The notes beneath the pieces were generated by a model, which saw only the letters and a list, made by a program, of their open reading frames with translations, had not been told where the DNA came from and did not search any database. From assembly GCA_016933045.1 (NCBI GenBank), contig JAFGBR010000050.1:186001-250000 (forward strand): 64,000 nt of DNA, given 5' to 3'. Origin of the DNA: Marinilabiliaceae bacterium. Its GTDB lineage: Bacteria; Bacteroidota; Bacteroidia; Bacteroidales; Marinilabiliaceae. Every line of letters starts with the position of its first letter. Within the stretch, counting starts at the first letter, position 1. Positions 17,858 through 27,121 of this stretch are shown here, piece after piece. The translations under genes and the position numbers were made by a program.

Positions 17858-18220
17858 ATGAAACTCATAACTGCAATAATTCGTGAAACACAACTAGAAG
17901 CCGTTCACGAGCAATTGATTAAAAACGAAATTGAAAGAATAACAGTATCGCGCGTTTCGGGTCATGGACGCCAGGCAAAAGAACAAATATACCGAGGCAG
18001 CAAAGTAAAACCAAGTTTAATACCAAAAATAAAAATTGAAATCGCTGTTAATGAAGAGTTTGTAGATATTACAGTAGACACAATCATTAAAGCAGCCCGA
18101 TCGTCGAACGGAACTGGGGACGAAAACGATGGTGCCGTTGGCGATGGTAAAATTTTTATTACCAACCTCGAAGAGTGTATTCGTATTAGAACAGGCGAAC
18201 GAGGCGGATCAGCAATATAA
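17858..18220 (+). CDS. glnK: P-II nitrogen regulatory protein, long B-loop form
   Basis: 120 residues. N-terminal MKLITAIIRE, T-loop GHGRQAKEQIYRGSKVKPS, and C-terminal GDGKIFITN and RIRTGERGGSAI mark the P-II family. Two departures from the E. coli 112-residue form are visible: the T-loop position of the uridylylated Tyr51 is Val50 (the YRG tyrosine, Tyr46 of E. coli, is kept as Tyr45), and the B-loop between AA and GDGK holds 14 residues (RSSNGTGDENDGAV) instead of 5. It therefore probably senses ATP/ADP and 2-oxoglutarate without GlnD modification and binds AmtB. Co-transcribed with amtB and followed by a strong terminator. Confidence 0.92.
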   Translation: MKLITAIIRETQLEAVHEQLIKNEIERITVSRVSGHGRQAKEQIYRGSKVKPSLIPKIKIEIAVNEEFVDITVDTIIKAARSSNGTGDENDGAVGDGKIFITNLEECIRIRTGERGGSAI

Positions 18221-18253
18221 TATTTAAAACTATAAAGTGTTTTTTTGGGGGTG

Positions 18254-18298
18254 TTCCCTATCTGTGGCAAACGTGCCACAGGTAGGGAAACGTTTTTT
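18254..18298 (+). terminator. Intrinsic terminator of amtB-glnK
   Basis: 16-bp stem TTCCCTATCTGTGGCA (18254-18269), loop AACG, complement 18274-18289 with one G-U pair, then CGTTTTTT. Strong hairpin 34 bp after glnK. Confidence 0.9.
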
Positions 18299-18715
18299 AT
18301 ACGGTTTCCTTCAATACTTCAGCATTACCTTACTTTTAACATTTCAACAAATAAAAGAAAATAAATTGTTTTGGTAAAAAAACATATTAAAATCATTCAA
18401 CGATTGAATTAACAATAGAAACACGCACTACGCAAACTAAACACCCCCAATTCTATCTTTTAGTATCGAAAAAATTGTTGATTATTTAAAAAAAGTTATA
18501 GTCACAAATGAATATTTGTAAGTATTACTCGAATTTATTCCTAAATATTTTATGATAATAAAATAAATTTATAAAAGGTTGGAAAATTGTTTTCTCAACA
18601 AAACAGTTATAAACAAATTTTTAAAATTTATGAAACGAGCATGATTCGTTAATCACAAACACAGATGCAAATTCATCATGCGAATTTATCTGGCCTTATT
18701 AAAAATTAATAACCA
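18299..18715. other. Intergenic region, about 420 bp
   Basis: AT-rich leader region before the 979-residue secreted protein. A tandem 13-bp repeat, ATGCAAATTCATC (18665-18677) and ATGCGAATTTATC (18678-18690), lies 26 bp before the ATG. No consensus promoter, short gene or RNA gene was recognised. Confidence 0.4.
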
Positions 18716-21655
18716 ATGAAAAGAAAATCTTTACGATTAAAAATTTGGGGTTTATTGTTATTAGGGGGGCTTATAAGTTCCAACGTAACAAAAGCTCAAA
18801 CAGATGTAACAAGTACTTATATCAAAAATCCGGGATTTGATATTTCGTGCAAATATGTTTTCGATGCAGTTGCATCAAATCTTGGAACCTCTGACAATGG
18901 AACAACTATTGATTCAATATCAGAATGGATTGGAAAATATGAAGGTTGGTCTGCCGGATCATCATTCGAATATGGTACTGAGGTAACTTTAAATGGAAAT
19001 ACAATACCAACAACTGATCCTAGTGGCAATTCAGGTACTGGGCAAGGCACATTGGGTGTTTGCGCCGCCTGGGGAGGTAAGGCATATTACGAACAAAATG
19101 TAACACTACCCGCAGGTACTTATATACTTAAGTATAAGGTTCAAAATTTTGGCCCTTCAACAGCAGGCAACAGCATTGTGGGTTTTGTTCCTGATGCTGG
19201 TCAAGCATCGTTATCTTCAATAACAACTACAGAAATTGGCAGTTGGATTTCAGATTCAATAACAATTGTTTTAGGAGCAGAAACCTCAGGTAAAATTCAG
19301 GTTGGGATAGCATCTCCCGGATCAGGATCGAATGGTAATGGACGTTTTGCTTTTGATAATTTACAACTACTATATTCAAATTTAAGTGGCGATGCTAATC
19401 TTTCTTCACTAACTGTTGATGCAGGTAACCTTGTTCCTGCTTTCAATCCTGACATTACCAGCTACATGGTTATGTTTCCAGCCGATTCATCAACCATTAA
19501 CGTAACTGCATCTGCCAGTCACCCTAATGCTAGCATTACAGGCGATGGCGCAATTGACGTATCATCTGTTGGCACTGCAACAATTACAGTAACAGCCGAA
19601 AACAACAACACAAAAACTTATGTAATAACATTTGCCGAAGCTACCGATAATTTGATTGAATTATGGGATGGCAATGGAATAACAGGCAATGGATCAAAAC
19701 CAAATGAAGTCGGTTGGTTAAACACTGTATCATCTTCTATTCCATGGGCAGTAGCTAACTCGGGCGGTGGTTGTCGATTCCGAGATTATAACGTTGCCGG
19801 TGGTTATACAGGTTATATTAACGAAACTGATAGCAGTATTGTAGATACCCGTCAACTTATGCTCAGATTTGACAATAATTCATATTCATCATCAGTTTAT
19901 AGTTATCCTGTTTATTTAGAAAGCTGCACAGCATACACATTCACTTGGGATTATGTATGCGGGGGTAGCGCAACACCTCCTCAAACCATGACTGTTGGAA
20001 TTAGCACTACTCCAGATGCTAATGGACGATTAAGTTCAAAGGTATTTACTTCAACAAGTAGTGCTACCGAATATCGTAATGGCTCTTATAACTTCAATTC
20101 GGGAGATGAAGGTGTTTATTACATTACAATAAATGGTGATTTTGGTTGGTTTGGTGTTAATAACTTAAGCATTACAACTAATACAAATGAGTATCTTACA
20201 ATTTCGGATAATTCGTTATCCTTTGATGAGATTAATGTTAAAAAATCATTTGTTATTGCCGGAAATGCTTTATCTAATGACGTAACCCTATCATCTCCTA
20301 TTGGCATTGCTTTAAGCACAAAATCTATTACTAAAGAAAATGTTCAGTGTGGTGTTATTGTTACTGCAACATTCGATGCTGTTAAAAACATTGATGATAC
20401 TATTTTTATTTCAAGCGGAATTTTTGCTGATACTATTCTTGTTAACGCTTCGGTACCTGTACAGAAAAAACGAATTATTTTTGTAACACCTTCATCTGCT
20501 TCAAGGGATACTGCTGTTATTAAAGAAATTAACGCCTTTGGCAATGACACTGTTTATAAAGTGGTTGTATTACCCAAGTCAATTATCACAATCGATGATG
20601 TGCCATTTTTAAACACTGCCGATGTTGTAATTATGGGACGTAACATTGGAAGCTCCGATATTGGCTCAGGTATGGAAGCATGGGATGAAATAACCGCACC
20701 TGTTCTTAGTACCAACATGTACGGTTTGCGAGGACTAGAAAATAAAGCATGGTGGACTCCAATTAATAGTGCTGCTGATATTGCAACAAATGCCGATACC
20801 ATTCTAAAAGCTAAAATTTTAGTTTCTGACGATCCTGTTTTTGAAGGAATTACCGACTCAGTTATTAACTGGTGGAGTGGTATGTTCAGTATTTTTGGCG
20901 AAGACACTCAAAACAATGCTGCCGGAAATGGTATGTTACTTGCAAAATCGGTTGATAACCGACCATTGTTTATACGTTGGGCTAAAGATGTAGAGTTTTA
21001 TCCAGGTGCCGGACACTCTCCTAAAGGCGATCGTTCATACATTGGCAATGGTAACGATAAAACCCAGATTAATTATTTTGGATTCACTGATGCTTCGAAA
21101 AATGTATTCTTTAACGAATTAGCTCGTTTGGCATCTGGTATAGCAACTGTTATTCCAAGTTCCGATGCTACATTATCGGGTTTGGTTGCTGACATAGGTG
21201 TTTTAACTCCCAATTTTAGTTCTGATGTTACTGAATATGCTGTTGATGCTCCTTACGGAACACAAACTGTTACTATTACAGCTACTGCCAACGATACATC
21301 GGCTAAAGTATCAGGCGATGGAGCTATTGATGTTTCATCGGGAACAGGCATTGCTACAATAATTGTTGAAGCCGAAAACGGAACTGAAAAAACCTATACT
21401 GTAACAATTACAGTTGGTCCAAATTCTGTACCAAATACAGAGATAAATATTGTTGGTGTATATCCAACTGTTTCATCAACAAACTTTACAGTTAAATCGA
21501 AAATCGGTTGTGTAATTGAAGTTTATAGCCTAACTGGTAAAACTGTTAAAAAATTAACCTCATCATCGACCGAACAAATTATTTCGGTGGAACAACCAGG
21601 TATTTACCTGATAAAAGTTGATGGTAAATTATTTAAAGTAGTTAAAAAGAACTAG
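18716..21655 (+). CDS. Large multidomain secreted protein, T9SS cargo
   Basis: 979 residues. Signal peptide to about residue 28 (VTKAQ). Order of parts: a carbohydrate-binding-like beta module (about 30-222); a cadherin-like beta-sandwich module (DANLSSLTVDAGNLVPAFNP, about 224-308); a second beta module (about 310-490, LIELWDGNGITGNG); an Ig-like part; an alpha/beta domain of about 210 residues starting KKRIIFVTPSSASRDTAVI that resembles a ThuA/Rossmann-like fold; a second cadherin-like module (DATLSGLVADIGVLTPNFSS); and a T9SS sorting tail ending PGIYLIKVDGKLFKVVKKN. The two cadherin-like modules share GDGAIDVSS. Probably an extracellular polysaccharide-binding protein; no catalytic residues identified. 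Confidence 0.75.
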   Translation: MKRKSLRLKIWGLLLLGGLISSNVTKAQTDVTSTYIKNPGFDISCKYVFDAVASNLGTSDNGTTIDSISEWIGKYEGWSAGSSFEYGTEVTLNGNTIPTTDPSGNSGTGQGTLGVCAAWGGKAYYEQNVTLPAGTYILKYKVQNFGPSTAGNSIVGFVPDAGQASLSSITTTEIGSWISDSITIVLGAETSGKIQVGIASPGSGSNGNGRFAFDNLQLLYSNLSGDANLSSLTVDAGNLVPAFNPDITSYMVMFPADSSTINVTASASHPNASITGDGAIDVSSVGTATITVTAENNNTKTYVITFAEATDNLIELWDGNGITGNGSKPNEVGWLNTVSSSIPWAVANSGGGCRFRDYNVAGGYTGYINETDSSIVDTRQLMLRFDNNSYSSSVYSYPVYLESCTAYTFTWDYVCGGSATPPQTMTVGISTTPDANGRLSSKVFTSTSSATEYRNGSYNFNSGDEGVYYITINGDFGWFGVNNLSITTNTNEYLTISDNSLSFDEINVKKSFVIAGNALSNDVTLSSPIGIALSTKSITKENVQCGVIVTATFDAVKNIDDTIFISSGIFADTILVNASVPVQKKRIIFVTPSSASRDTAVIKEINAFGNDTVYKVVVLPKSIITIDDVPFLNTADVVIMGRNIGSSDIGSGMEAWDEITAPVLSTNMYGLRGLENKAWWTPINSAADIATNADTILKAKILVSDDPVFEGITDSVINWWSGMFSIFGEDTQNNAAGNGMLLAKSVDNRPLFIRWAKDVEFYPGAGHSPKGDRSYIGNGNDKTQINYFGFTDASKNVFFNELARLASGIATVIPSSDATLSGLVADIGVLTPNFSSDVTEYAVDAPYGTQTVTITATANDTSAKVSGDGAIDVSSGTGIATIIVEAENGTEKTYTVTITVGPNSVPNTEINIVGVYPTVSSTNFTVKSKIGCVIEVYSLTGKTVKKLTSSSTEQIISVEQPGIYLIKVDGKLFKVVKKN

Positions 21656-21682
21656 TTATATAATTACTTGTTTTAAAAGGGG

Positions 21683-21719
21683 AAGAGGCTGCTCAAAAGT
21701 TTGAGCAGCCTCTTTTTTT
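21683..21719 (+). terminator. Intrinsic terminator, possibly bidirectional
   Basis: 14-bp stem AAGAGGCTGCTCAA (21683-21696), 4-nt loop, complement 21701-21714, then a T-run. It lies between the converging 979-residue protein gene and the histidine kinase gene; the minus strand has a weaker T-rich tail (CCCCTTTT). Confidence 0.88.
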
Positions 21720-21735
21720 ATTCTACATTTCATTT

Positions 21736-23424
21736 TCAGTTGCACTTCGTACTATCAGGAATCTGAAACCTAAATGTACTACCTTCATTTGACTTGGTTT
21801 CTGCCCATATTTTACCACCATGTTTCTCAACCAATTGTCTGCACAGTATTAAACCCAATCCTGTTCCGGGCTCATTACAAGTACCCTTCATCGAAACTGT
21901 TTCTCCTATCTTAAATATTTTACTTAATGTATGTTCATTCATACCTACTCCATTATCTTTTACAACAAATTCGAAATATCTTTTATCAGCACCATCAGTG
22001 CATTCCGAAAATCCAATATCAATAACACCTCCCTCGTTGGTGTATTTTACAGCATTTGAAATTAAATTCCTTAATACAGTATGTAAAATATTATAATCGA
22101 CACAAAATGTTTGCCCAGGCTTGATGTTATTCTTCAAATGAAGCTTTTTATTAACAATTTGTATAGACAACAATTGCCTTATCTCTTCAACAACATTATG
22201 CAAAACAACATTAGTTAAATTAACAACAATTGCTCCCTGTTGAAGTCTAGACCACTCAAGAAGGTTTTCCAATAATTTTTGGTTATTCCACAAACTGTCA
22301 TGTATTACATTTATATATTTTAATCTTTTCTCGTCATCAAACACCAGGTAATCATCTTTTAAAAAACCCATTAAATTAGTCACAGTTTTTAACGGAGATA
22401 TTAAATCATGTGCCAATATTGAAAAAAAACGATCTTTGGTATGATTACTAATTATCAACTCTTCTTCCCTCTCTCTTAACTGTTTATTCGTTGTTTCCAA
22501 TTTTATAACAGCATCAGCCAAATTGTTTGTTTTTTCGCTTACAAGATTTTCCAAAATTTCGCTTTTTTTCAGGAAAATAAGTTGAGTTCGTTTACGTATT
22601 ATCTCAAAAATCGATATTACAGAAATACTTATTAAGAAAAAAAATGACAAATGACGTATCTTTAATCTTTGCAATTCATTAAAAACACACTCTTTATCTT
22701 TTGAAATAGAATATAATATAGGAGCCTCATTCGAATATGAATAATAATAAACACTATCAGCATTCATAACCATAGTATCTTCCGAAAAAGTAAAATGTTC
22801 TATTAATGTTGTGTCATTATTTTTATCAATGATTTTACAAATATGTAATGTTTCTGTTTTGTCGGATATTTCATTAATAACTGTATTATATAAAAAAACT
22901 AAAACATCATATCCGTAAACCATTTCATTGAATTTTATTGGAGATATGATTTGAACCCTCATGGAATCATTATTCAAAAATACACTAATGTCAATATCAT
23001 TTCCGCAATTTTTTAAACTATAGTCATAGTATTTATTAACTGAATCTTTTATACACTCTGCAACCCGCTCATCATTAACATATCTTACTGCATATATACA
23101 ATTTTTCAAAGGCTTAACTCCATCTTGAAATTTTTGATTACTGTAAGTTCGTAATTCGTCGACCGATGTTTTATTATTAAAAAATTCAATGGCTTTATTA
23201 CGAATCATTGTTCGACTCGATATACTCTTTGCTCCTTCAATAGCTTTTGAAATTGTATTTTCGATAAGAAATATTTTTAAAGCCATTTTGGTTTCAAATT
23301 CCTGTAATATTTTTTCTTTCACAACTGTTTCTGTAGGCTTAAAAACAAATTGATAATACACAATTAAAAAAATTATCGCTAAAAAACTTAAAAATAAAAC
23401 GCTCTTTTTCACAGGCTTAAGCAT
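21736..23424 (-). CDS. Membrane sensor histidine kinase
   Basis: 562 residues. A membrane segment at about 8-27, a periplasmic sensor region of about 230 residues, a second membrane segment about 258-277 (LSFFFLISISVISIFEI), a coiled-coil linker, then HisKA with the H-box FSILAHDLISPLKTV (His near 340) and HATPase with N-box NLISNAVKYT, G1 KDNGVGM and G2 GTGLGLILCR. The sensor has no Cache/PAS motif I can name but carries several Cys (KNCIYAV, RVAECIKD, KNCGND). No response regulator is adjacent. It follows the pectate lyase gene by 39 bp on the same strand, suggesting co-transcription and perhaps sensing of pectin products. Confidence 0.85.
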   Translation of the reverse strand: MLKPVKKSVLFLSFLAIIFLIVYYQFVFKPTETVVKEKILQEFETKMALKIFLIENTISKAIEGAKSISSRTMIRNKAIEFFNNKTSVDELRTYSNQKFQDGVKPLKNCIYAVRYVNDERVAECIKDSVNKYYDYSLKNCGNDIDISVFLNNDSMRVQIISPIKFNEMVYGYDVLVFLYNTVINEISDKTETLHICKIIDKNNDTTLIEHFTFSEDTMVMNADSVYYYSYSNEAPILYSISKDKECVFNELQRLKIRHLSFFFLISISVISIFEIIRKRTQLIFLKKSEILENLVSEKTNNLADAVIKLETTNKQLREREEELIISNHTKDRFFSILAHDLISPLKTVTNLMGFLKDDYLVFDDEKRLKYINVIHDSLWNNQKLLENLLEWSRLQQGAIVVNLTNVVLHNVVEEIRQLLSIQIVNKKLHLKNNIKPGQTFCVDYNILHTVLRNLISNAVKYTNEGGVIDIGFSECTDGADKRYFEFVVKDNGVGMNEHTLSKIFKIGETVSMKGTCNEPGTGLGLILCRQLVEKHGGKIWAETKSNEGSTFRFQIPDSTKCN

Positions 23425-23463
23425 TAATTATTTACCCATAATTAGAAGAAATAATATTCTCAA

Positions 23464-24891
23464 TTAAAACACCACTTTAACAGTTTCATTTCCCTTATCG
23501 CTTTCGAGTTTTAAAAGGTAATATCCATTTTTTTGTAATGAAATAAGATGAGAGTCTCCATCGTTATTATGGTTTGATATACAAACAATACTACCTACGG
23601 AAGAATAAACTGTTACATTTTTATAAATCCCATCAACAACAACACCATCTTCACAAATCCACACCTTAGCCTTTTTTGCAGAAGTATGTCCTGTATTTGT
23701 TGAAAAATCAATAATTTTTCCTATTCCACTATATAACTTAACAATATTTGGAACATCAACGGTAGCAGTTAATATATCAACATACGAATAAAGTTCCGAA
23801 GGAGTAAAATTGCATTCACGAACAAACTCCTCATCGCTGCTTAAAAGATCGTATTTTGCACCATCGATATTCACAACTCCATTGGGTAACCGACTACAAT
23901 TCTCGAAAATGTTATCGACCAAAATTGCCTGTCCCTTCTCCGATAATTTGCCAAACAATGGTTTTTTCGAGTCTTTAAAATAGTTGTTCTCTATATAAGC
24001 ATTTGTATTAATTCGCAGGTTAACACCATCGCCTTCACATCCTTCCATGTAATTGTTAAAATAATGATGTTGTCCAAAACGAAGGAGAGGCAAACGCGAT
24101 CCGAAAATATTTGAAAAATAATTATGATGAAATGTAATAGTACGGTTGTAATTGTCACTGCTTCCTTTGCCCGACAACAATGCCTTTGAATGATCGTGAA
24201 AATAACACCACGAAACAGTTAAATACTGCACATTATTCTTACTATCAAGCAAACCATCGTAGCGATCTTTATTATCTATGTTTTCGTTATAAAACTCACA
24301 ATGATCAATCCAAATATGCTGACTAATGCGTTTTTCTTCCGCAACCGATTCTGCATCAGCCTGAATACCTATGCAGTCGGGATCTCCAATTGTCGTTATT
24401 CCATCTGGGGCTAATATTTTATACTCATCTTCGCGGGTGGCAGGTACATCTTTCATGGTAAATCGGATGTTACGAATAATAATATTTGACTGACACTGAA
24501 TAACTAAACCAATGCGATTAAAAAATGCACTCTCGCCAACACCTATAACTGTTTTATTAGAACCAATCTTAAGTATAGCACCAAATGTTGTTTCGCGTGC
24601 TCCTGGGGTATCACAGGCAACAACTGTTCCATAGGCATCAACCCATGTTTGAATATCTGTATTAAACTCTTTTGTAATACGTATTACATAAGGTGTGGAT
24701 CTATTTTCGATGTATTGTTTCAACTCCGCAAACGTTTGAGGGGTTACAATCGCTCCCCCCTCTCCTCCTGTAGTACTTCCGTTTAAAGTTGCAAATCCAG
24801 CCATTCTAAAATCAGGTATCGCACTAAAAACCGAAACTGAAAAAATAAGAAAACTTAATAAGTAAATAACTTTAGGTTGTAATAATTTCAT
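23464..24891 (-). CDS. Pectate lyase (PL1-type), T9SS cargo
   Basis: 475 residues with signal peptide (to about residue 23, SVFSA). The beta-helix lyase domain spans about 28-370: AGFATLNGSTTGGEGGA, HIWIDHCEF, RYDGLLDSKNNVQYLTVSWC (calcium/substrate aspartates), FHDHSKALLSGKG, and the catalytic-arginine segment NIFGSRLPLLRFGQHHYFNN. Cleaves polygalacturonate by beta-elimination, normally with Ca2+. The C-terminal 90 residues end NGYYLLKLESDKGNETVKVV, a T9SS-type sorting tail, so it is probably secreted or surface-bound. It precedes the histidine kinase gene. Confidence 0.85.
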   Translation of the reverse strand: MKLLQPKVIYLLSFLIFSVSVFSAIPDFRMAGFATLNGSTTGGEGGAIVTPQTFAELKQYIENRSTPYVIRITKEFNTDIQTWVDAYGTVVACDTPGARETTFGAILKIGSNKTVIGVGESAFFNRIGLVIQCQSNIIIRNIRFTMKDVPATREDEYKILAPDGITTIGDPDCIGIQADAESVAEEKRISQHIWIDHCEFYNENIDNKDRYDGLLDSKNNVQYLTVSWCYFHDHSKALLSGKGSSDNYNRTITFHHNYFSNIFGSRLPLLRFGQHHYFNNYMEGCEGDGVNLRINTNAYIENNYFKDSKKPLFGKLSEKGQAILVDNIFENCSRLPNGVVNIDGAKYDLLSSDEEFVRECNFTPSELYSYVDILTATVDVPNIVKLYSGIGKIIDFSTNTGHTSAKKAKVWICEDGVVVDGIYKNVTVYSSVGSIVCISNHNNDGDSHLISLQKNGYYLLKLESDKGNETVKVVF

Positions 24892-24946
24892 CTGTTTTTT
24901 TTCTAATAACTATAAAAGTAATGAATTAAAGTCAATCTATAAATTA

Positions 24947-25373
24947 ATGTCATTTAGATAAGAGTTGGAGCCTATACAAAAAATACGTAATGACCAGATT
25001 GAATATGTAGCAGCAAGTCCTGATTGCGTAAAAACAGAATTAGACAAACTATTTTATGATATTGAGTTACTTCAAAATAAAGAACTAAATTCCTACGAAG
25101 TATTCTATTATGCATCATTGATTCATTTGGTATTTGTGAAAATCCATCCCTTTCAAGATGGTAATGGACGGACAGCTAGACTAATTGAAAAATGGTTTTT
25201 ATTTGAAAAGTTAGGAGAGAAAGTAAGTTCAATTCAATTAGAGAAGTACTATTATCAGAATTTGAAAGAGTATTATAATAAAGAAGTTAGGTTTGGAATA
25301 TGAAGAACTAGACTATAAAAAAAGTTTAGATTTCTTATTAATGACCGTGAGCTCTATAAAAACGAAAAAATAA
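24947..25373 (+). pseudogene. Fic-family protein remnant (truncated, frameshifted)
   Basis: The frame from 24965 (TTG) encodes EYVAASPDCVKTELDKLFYD and the Fic core HPFQDGNGRTARLIEKWFLF. Fic proteins transfer AMP or similar groups to target proteins using the HPFx(D/E)GNGR motif. An ATG at 24947 in the same frame meets a TAA at 24959, and the N-terminal part normal for this family (including the usual regulatory helix region) is missing. The frame ends at 25303, but in the next frame the sequence continues KKLGLEYEELDYKKSLDFLL and MTVSSIKTKK to a stop at 25371-25373, which is the normal C-terminal continuation of this Fic subfamily. So there is a frameshift around 25285-25292. Almost certainly non-functional. 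Confidence 0.8.
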
Positions 25374-25433
25374 AAAGCACAGGCACTAATATCATGTACA
25401 AACCATTGATATTTAGGTAGTTATAGAAATTAT

Positions 25434-25565
25434 CTACACCACATCAACTTTTGCAACGGCAGACAGGGTAGTAATCCACAATCCCCAAAGTTTCATAAAC
25501 ATCCAAAACTCTTTATACCCTGCCCATATAAAAAACATAGCCGTAAAGCTACGATAATACCCCAT
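25434..25565 (-). CDS. Small ORF or gene fragment in degraded region
   Basis: A 43-codon frame, ATG at 25563-25565 and TAG at 25434-25436, beginning MGYYRSFTAMFFIWAGYKEF and rich in Trp, Phe and Met. Its base composition is more GC-rich than the surrounding spacer and the aromatic-rich sequence reads like coding DNA, perhaps a hydrophobic small protein or the tail of a decayed gene. No family recognised and no ribosome-binding site seen. The rest of the spacer from 25374 to 25858 shows nothing identifiable. Confidence 0.25.
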   Translation of the reverse strand: MGYYRSFTAMFFIWAGYKEFWMFMKLWGLWITTLSAVAKVDVV

Positions 25566-25858
25566 CACTGACCCTTCACGCAACTATAAAGAGAATTGCA
25601 TAAACGTCAATATTTGCGTGATGCAAAAAAATGAAATATCTAAGAAATTAGTTGGTGAAATGCATTTTGTTATAATATGCAGACAGCCTTCACATTCGTA
25701 AATAACAAATACGAATACAAACTCAATACCCACGCTTTCAAATAACAACAACATTGACAAATAGCTTTCATTTACTTTTACAATAAACTGATATTAAATA
25801 AACATCAAAAAAAGGGTCTCTTAATATCATATAACTAGTTCAATTTAAATATTACAAC

Positions 25859-26461
25859 ATGAAAACATTTTTAAAAAAAACACTTATAATAACATTAGTG
25901 TTATTAATTAGCGGAGTTTATGCTGCAAATGCACAAAACTCAAAAATACTTGCCGGCGCAGGTGTAAGCTATGCCACCGATTTAAACAGCTTAGGTATTA
26001 CTTTACGGGGCGATTATTTAATTAATGATGCATGGGAAGCAGGTGCCGACTTTACATTCTTCTTTGAAAAAGACTACACCAGTTGGAAAGCATTTGACTT
26101 AAACGGACACTACGTTTTTATGAAAAACGACAAAACAACTCTTTACGGTTTAGCCGGACTAAACTTTACTTTTTGGAAAGTTGATTTTGGTAGTTATAGT
26201 TATTATGATCCTAGCGATTACGATAGTTATTATAGTGATAGTTACTATGGCGATTATCTATCGGATTATTATAACGCATACGACAATTTGTACAGCAGCA
26301 GTATTGGATATGAAGCTTCGGGAACCGAAGTTGGTTTAAACATAGGAGCAGGGGCCAGAATTAATATTAGCAAACAATTATATCTTAATGGCGAAATGAA
26401 ATACACCATTGGCAACTACAATTATTTAACAATAAATACAGGCGTACTGTATAACTTTTAA
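25859..26461 (+). CDS. Outer-membrane beta-barrel protein with Tyr/Asp/Ser-rich loop
   Basis: 200 residues with signal peptide (MKTFLKKTLIITLVLLISG to ANAQ). Barrel strands are evident (ILAGAGVSYATDLNSLGITL, EAGADFTFFFEKD, GLNIGAGARINI, and ending VLYNF with a C-terminal Phe). Between the middle strands lies a loop of about 34 residues made almost only of Tyr, Asp and Ser (YYDPSDYDSYYSDSYYGDY and on, about 26200-26304). Overall it resembles the small OmpA/OmpW-like or OprF N-terminal barrels of Bacteroidota. The paralogous lipoprotein follows by 132 bp on the same strand. Confidence 0.75.
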   Translation: MKTFLKKTLIITLVLLISGVYAANAQNSKILAGAGVSYATDLNSLGITLRGDYLINDAWEAGADFTFFFEKDYTSWKAFDLNGHYVFMKNDKTTLYGLAGLNFTFWKVDFGSYSYYDPSDYDSYYSDSYYGDYLSDYYNAYDNLYSSSIGYEASGTEVGLNIGAGARINISKQLYLNGEMKYTIGNYNYLTINTGVLYNF

Positions 26462-26593
26462 TCATATTAACATGGATTTGCATACTTGTGCAACATCTTA
26501 CCAGCACAAGTATGCACCTAGTGCCATTTAATAAAAACAATGTATATTCTTCGTGTATTTTGCCCTAAATAAATTAATAAAAAATATATTCTT

Positions 26594-27121
26594 GTGAAAA
26601 CACTATCATTATTTAGTTTACTAATTATTACAATAGTAACAATCACTTCGTGCGACGATTTAACAACAAATATTGAAACCAATTTGGTTGCCAATATGTC
26701 GGCCGATATTATTCAACCTAAAAAAATTCTGAAAAATTCAAATGCATTTACTTTTGAGGTAAGCGACACAATAAACCTGAATGAGAACGATGATTTAAAA
26801 GGATACCTCGAAAGTATTGAACAAATCGATATCAAATCGATAAGTTGCACACTAAATGGAATACCTCAGGGAGAATCGATTAGTGAGATAACAATTGAGT
26901 TGGTTGAAGCCGACTTATCATCGACATTGTATAACATAACCGACAATAACATTTCAGAAACACTAAATGTAGTGCAGGAACTATTGAAAAGTGCATCGAA
27001 CTATGTTATGAATAAAAAAATGCTTATTGTTAAAGCAACTGGCACATCAACTTATGCGCCTATGAAACTTTTTATTTCTATTGATCACAAGGTAGTTGTA
27101 ACTGCTAGTGTTTTAGATTAA
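26594..27121 (+). CDS. Lipoprotein, paralogue of the one at 33231
   Basis: 175 residues from a GTG start; signal MKTLSLFSLLIITIVTI with lipobox TSC. The mature chain begins CDDLTTNIETNLVANMSADI and ends GTSTYAPMKLFISIDHKVVV followed by TASVLD. The gene at 33231 encodes a protein of nearly the same length sharing over half its residues by eye, including both ends and LKSAS(N/D)Y. The sequence suggests a beta-sandwich domain. I do not recognise the family. It follows the outer-membrane barrel gene on the same strand, and converges with the HExxH protein gene. Function unknown; anchored to a membrane with a conserved beta domain. Confidence 0.75.
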   Translation: MKTLSLFSLLIITIVTITSCDDLTTNIETNLVANMSADIIQPKKILKNSNAFTFEVSDTINLNENDDLKGYLESIEQIDIKSISCTLNGIPQGESISEITIELVEADLSSTLYNITDNNISETLNVVQELLKSASNYVMNKKMLIVKATGTSTYAPMKLFISIDHKVVVTASVLD

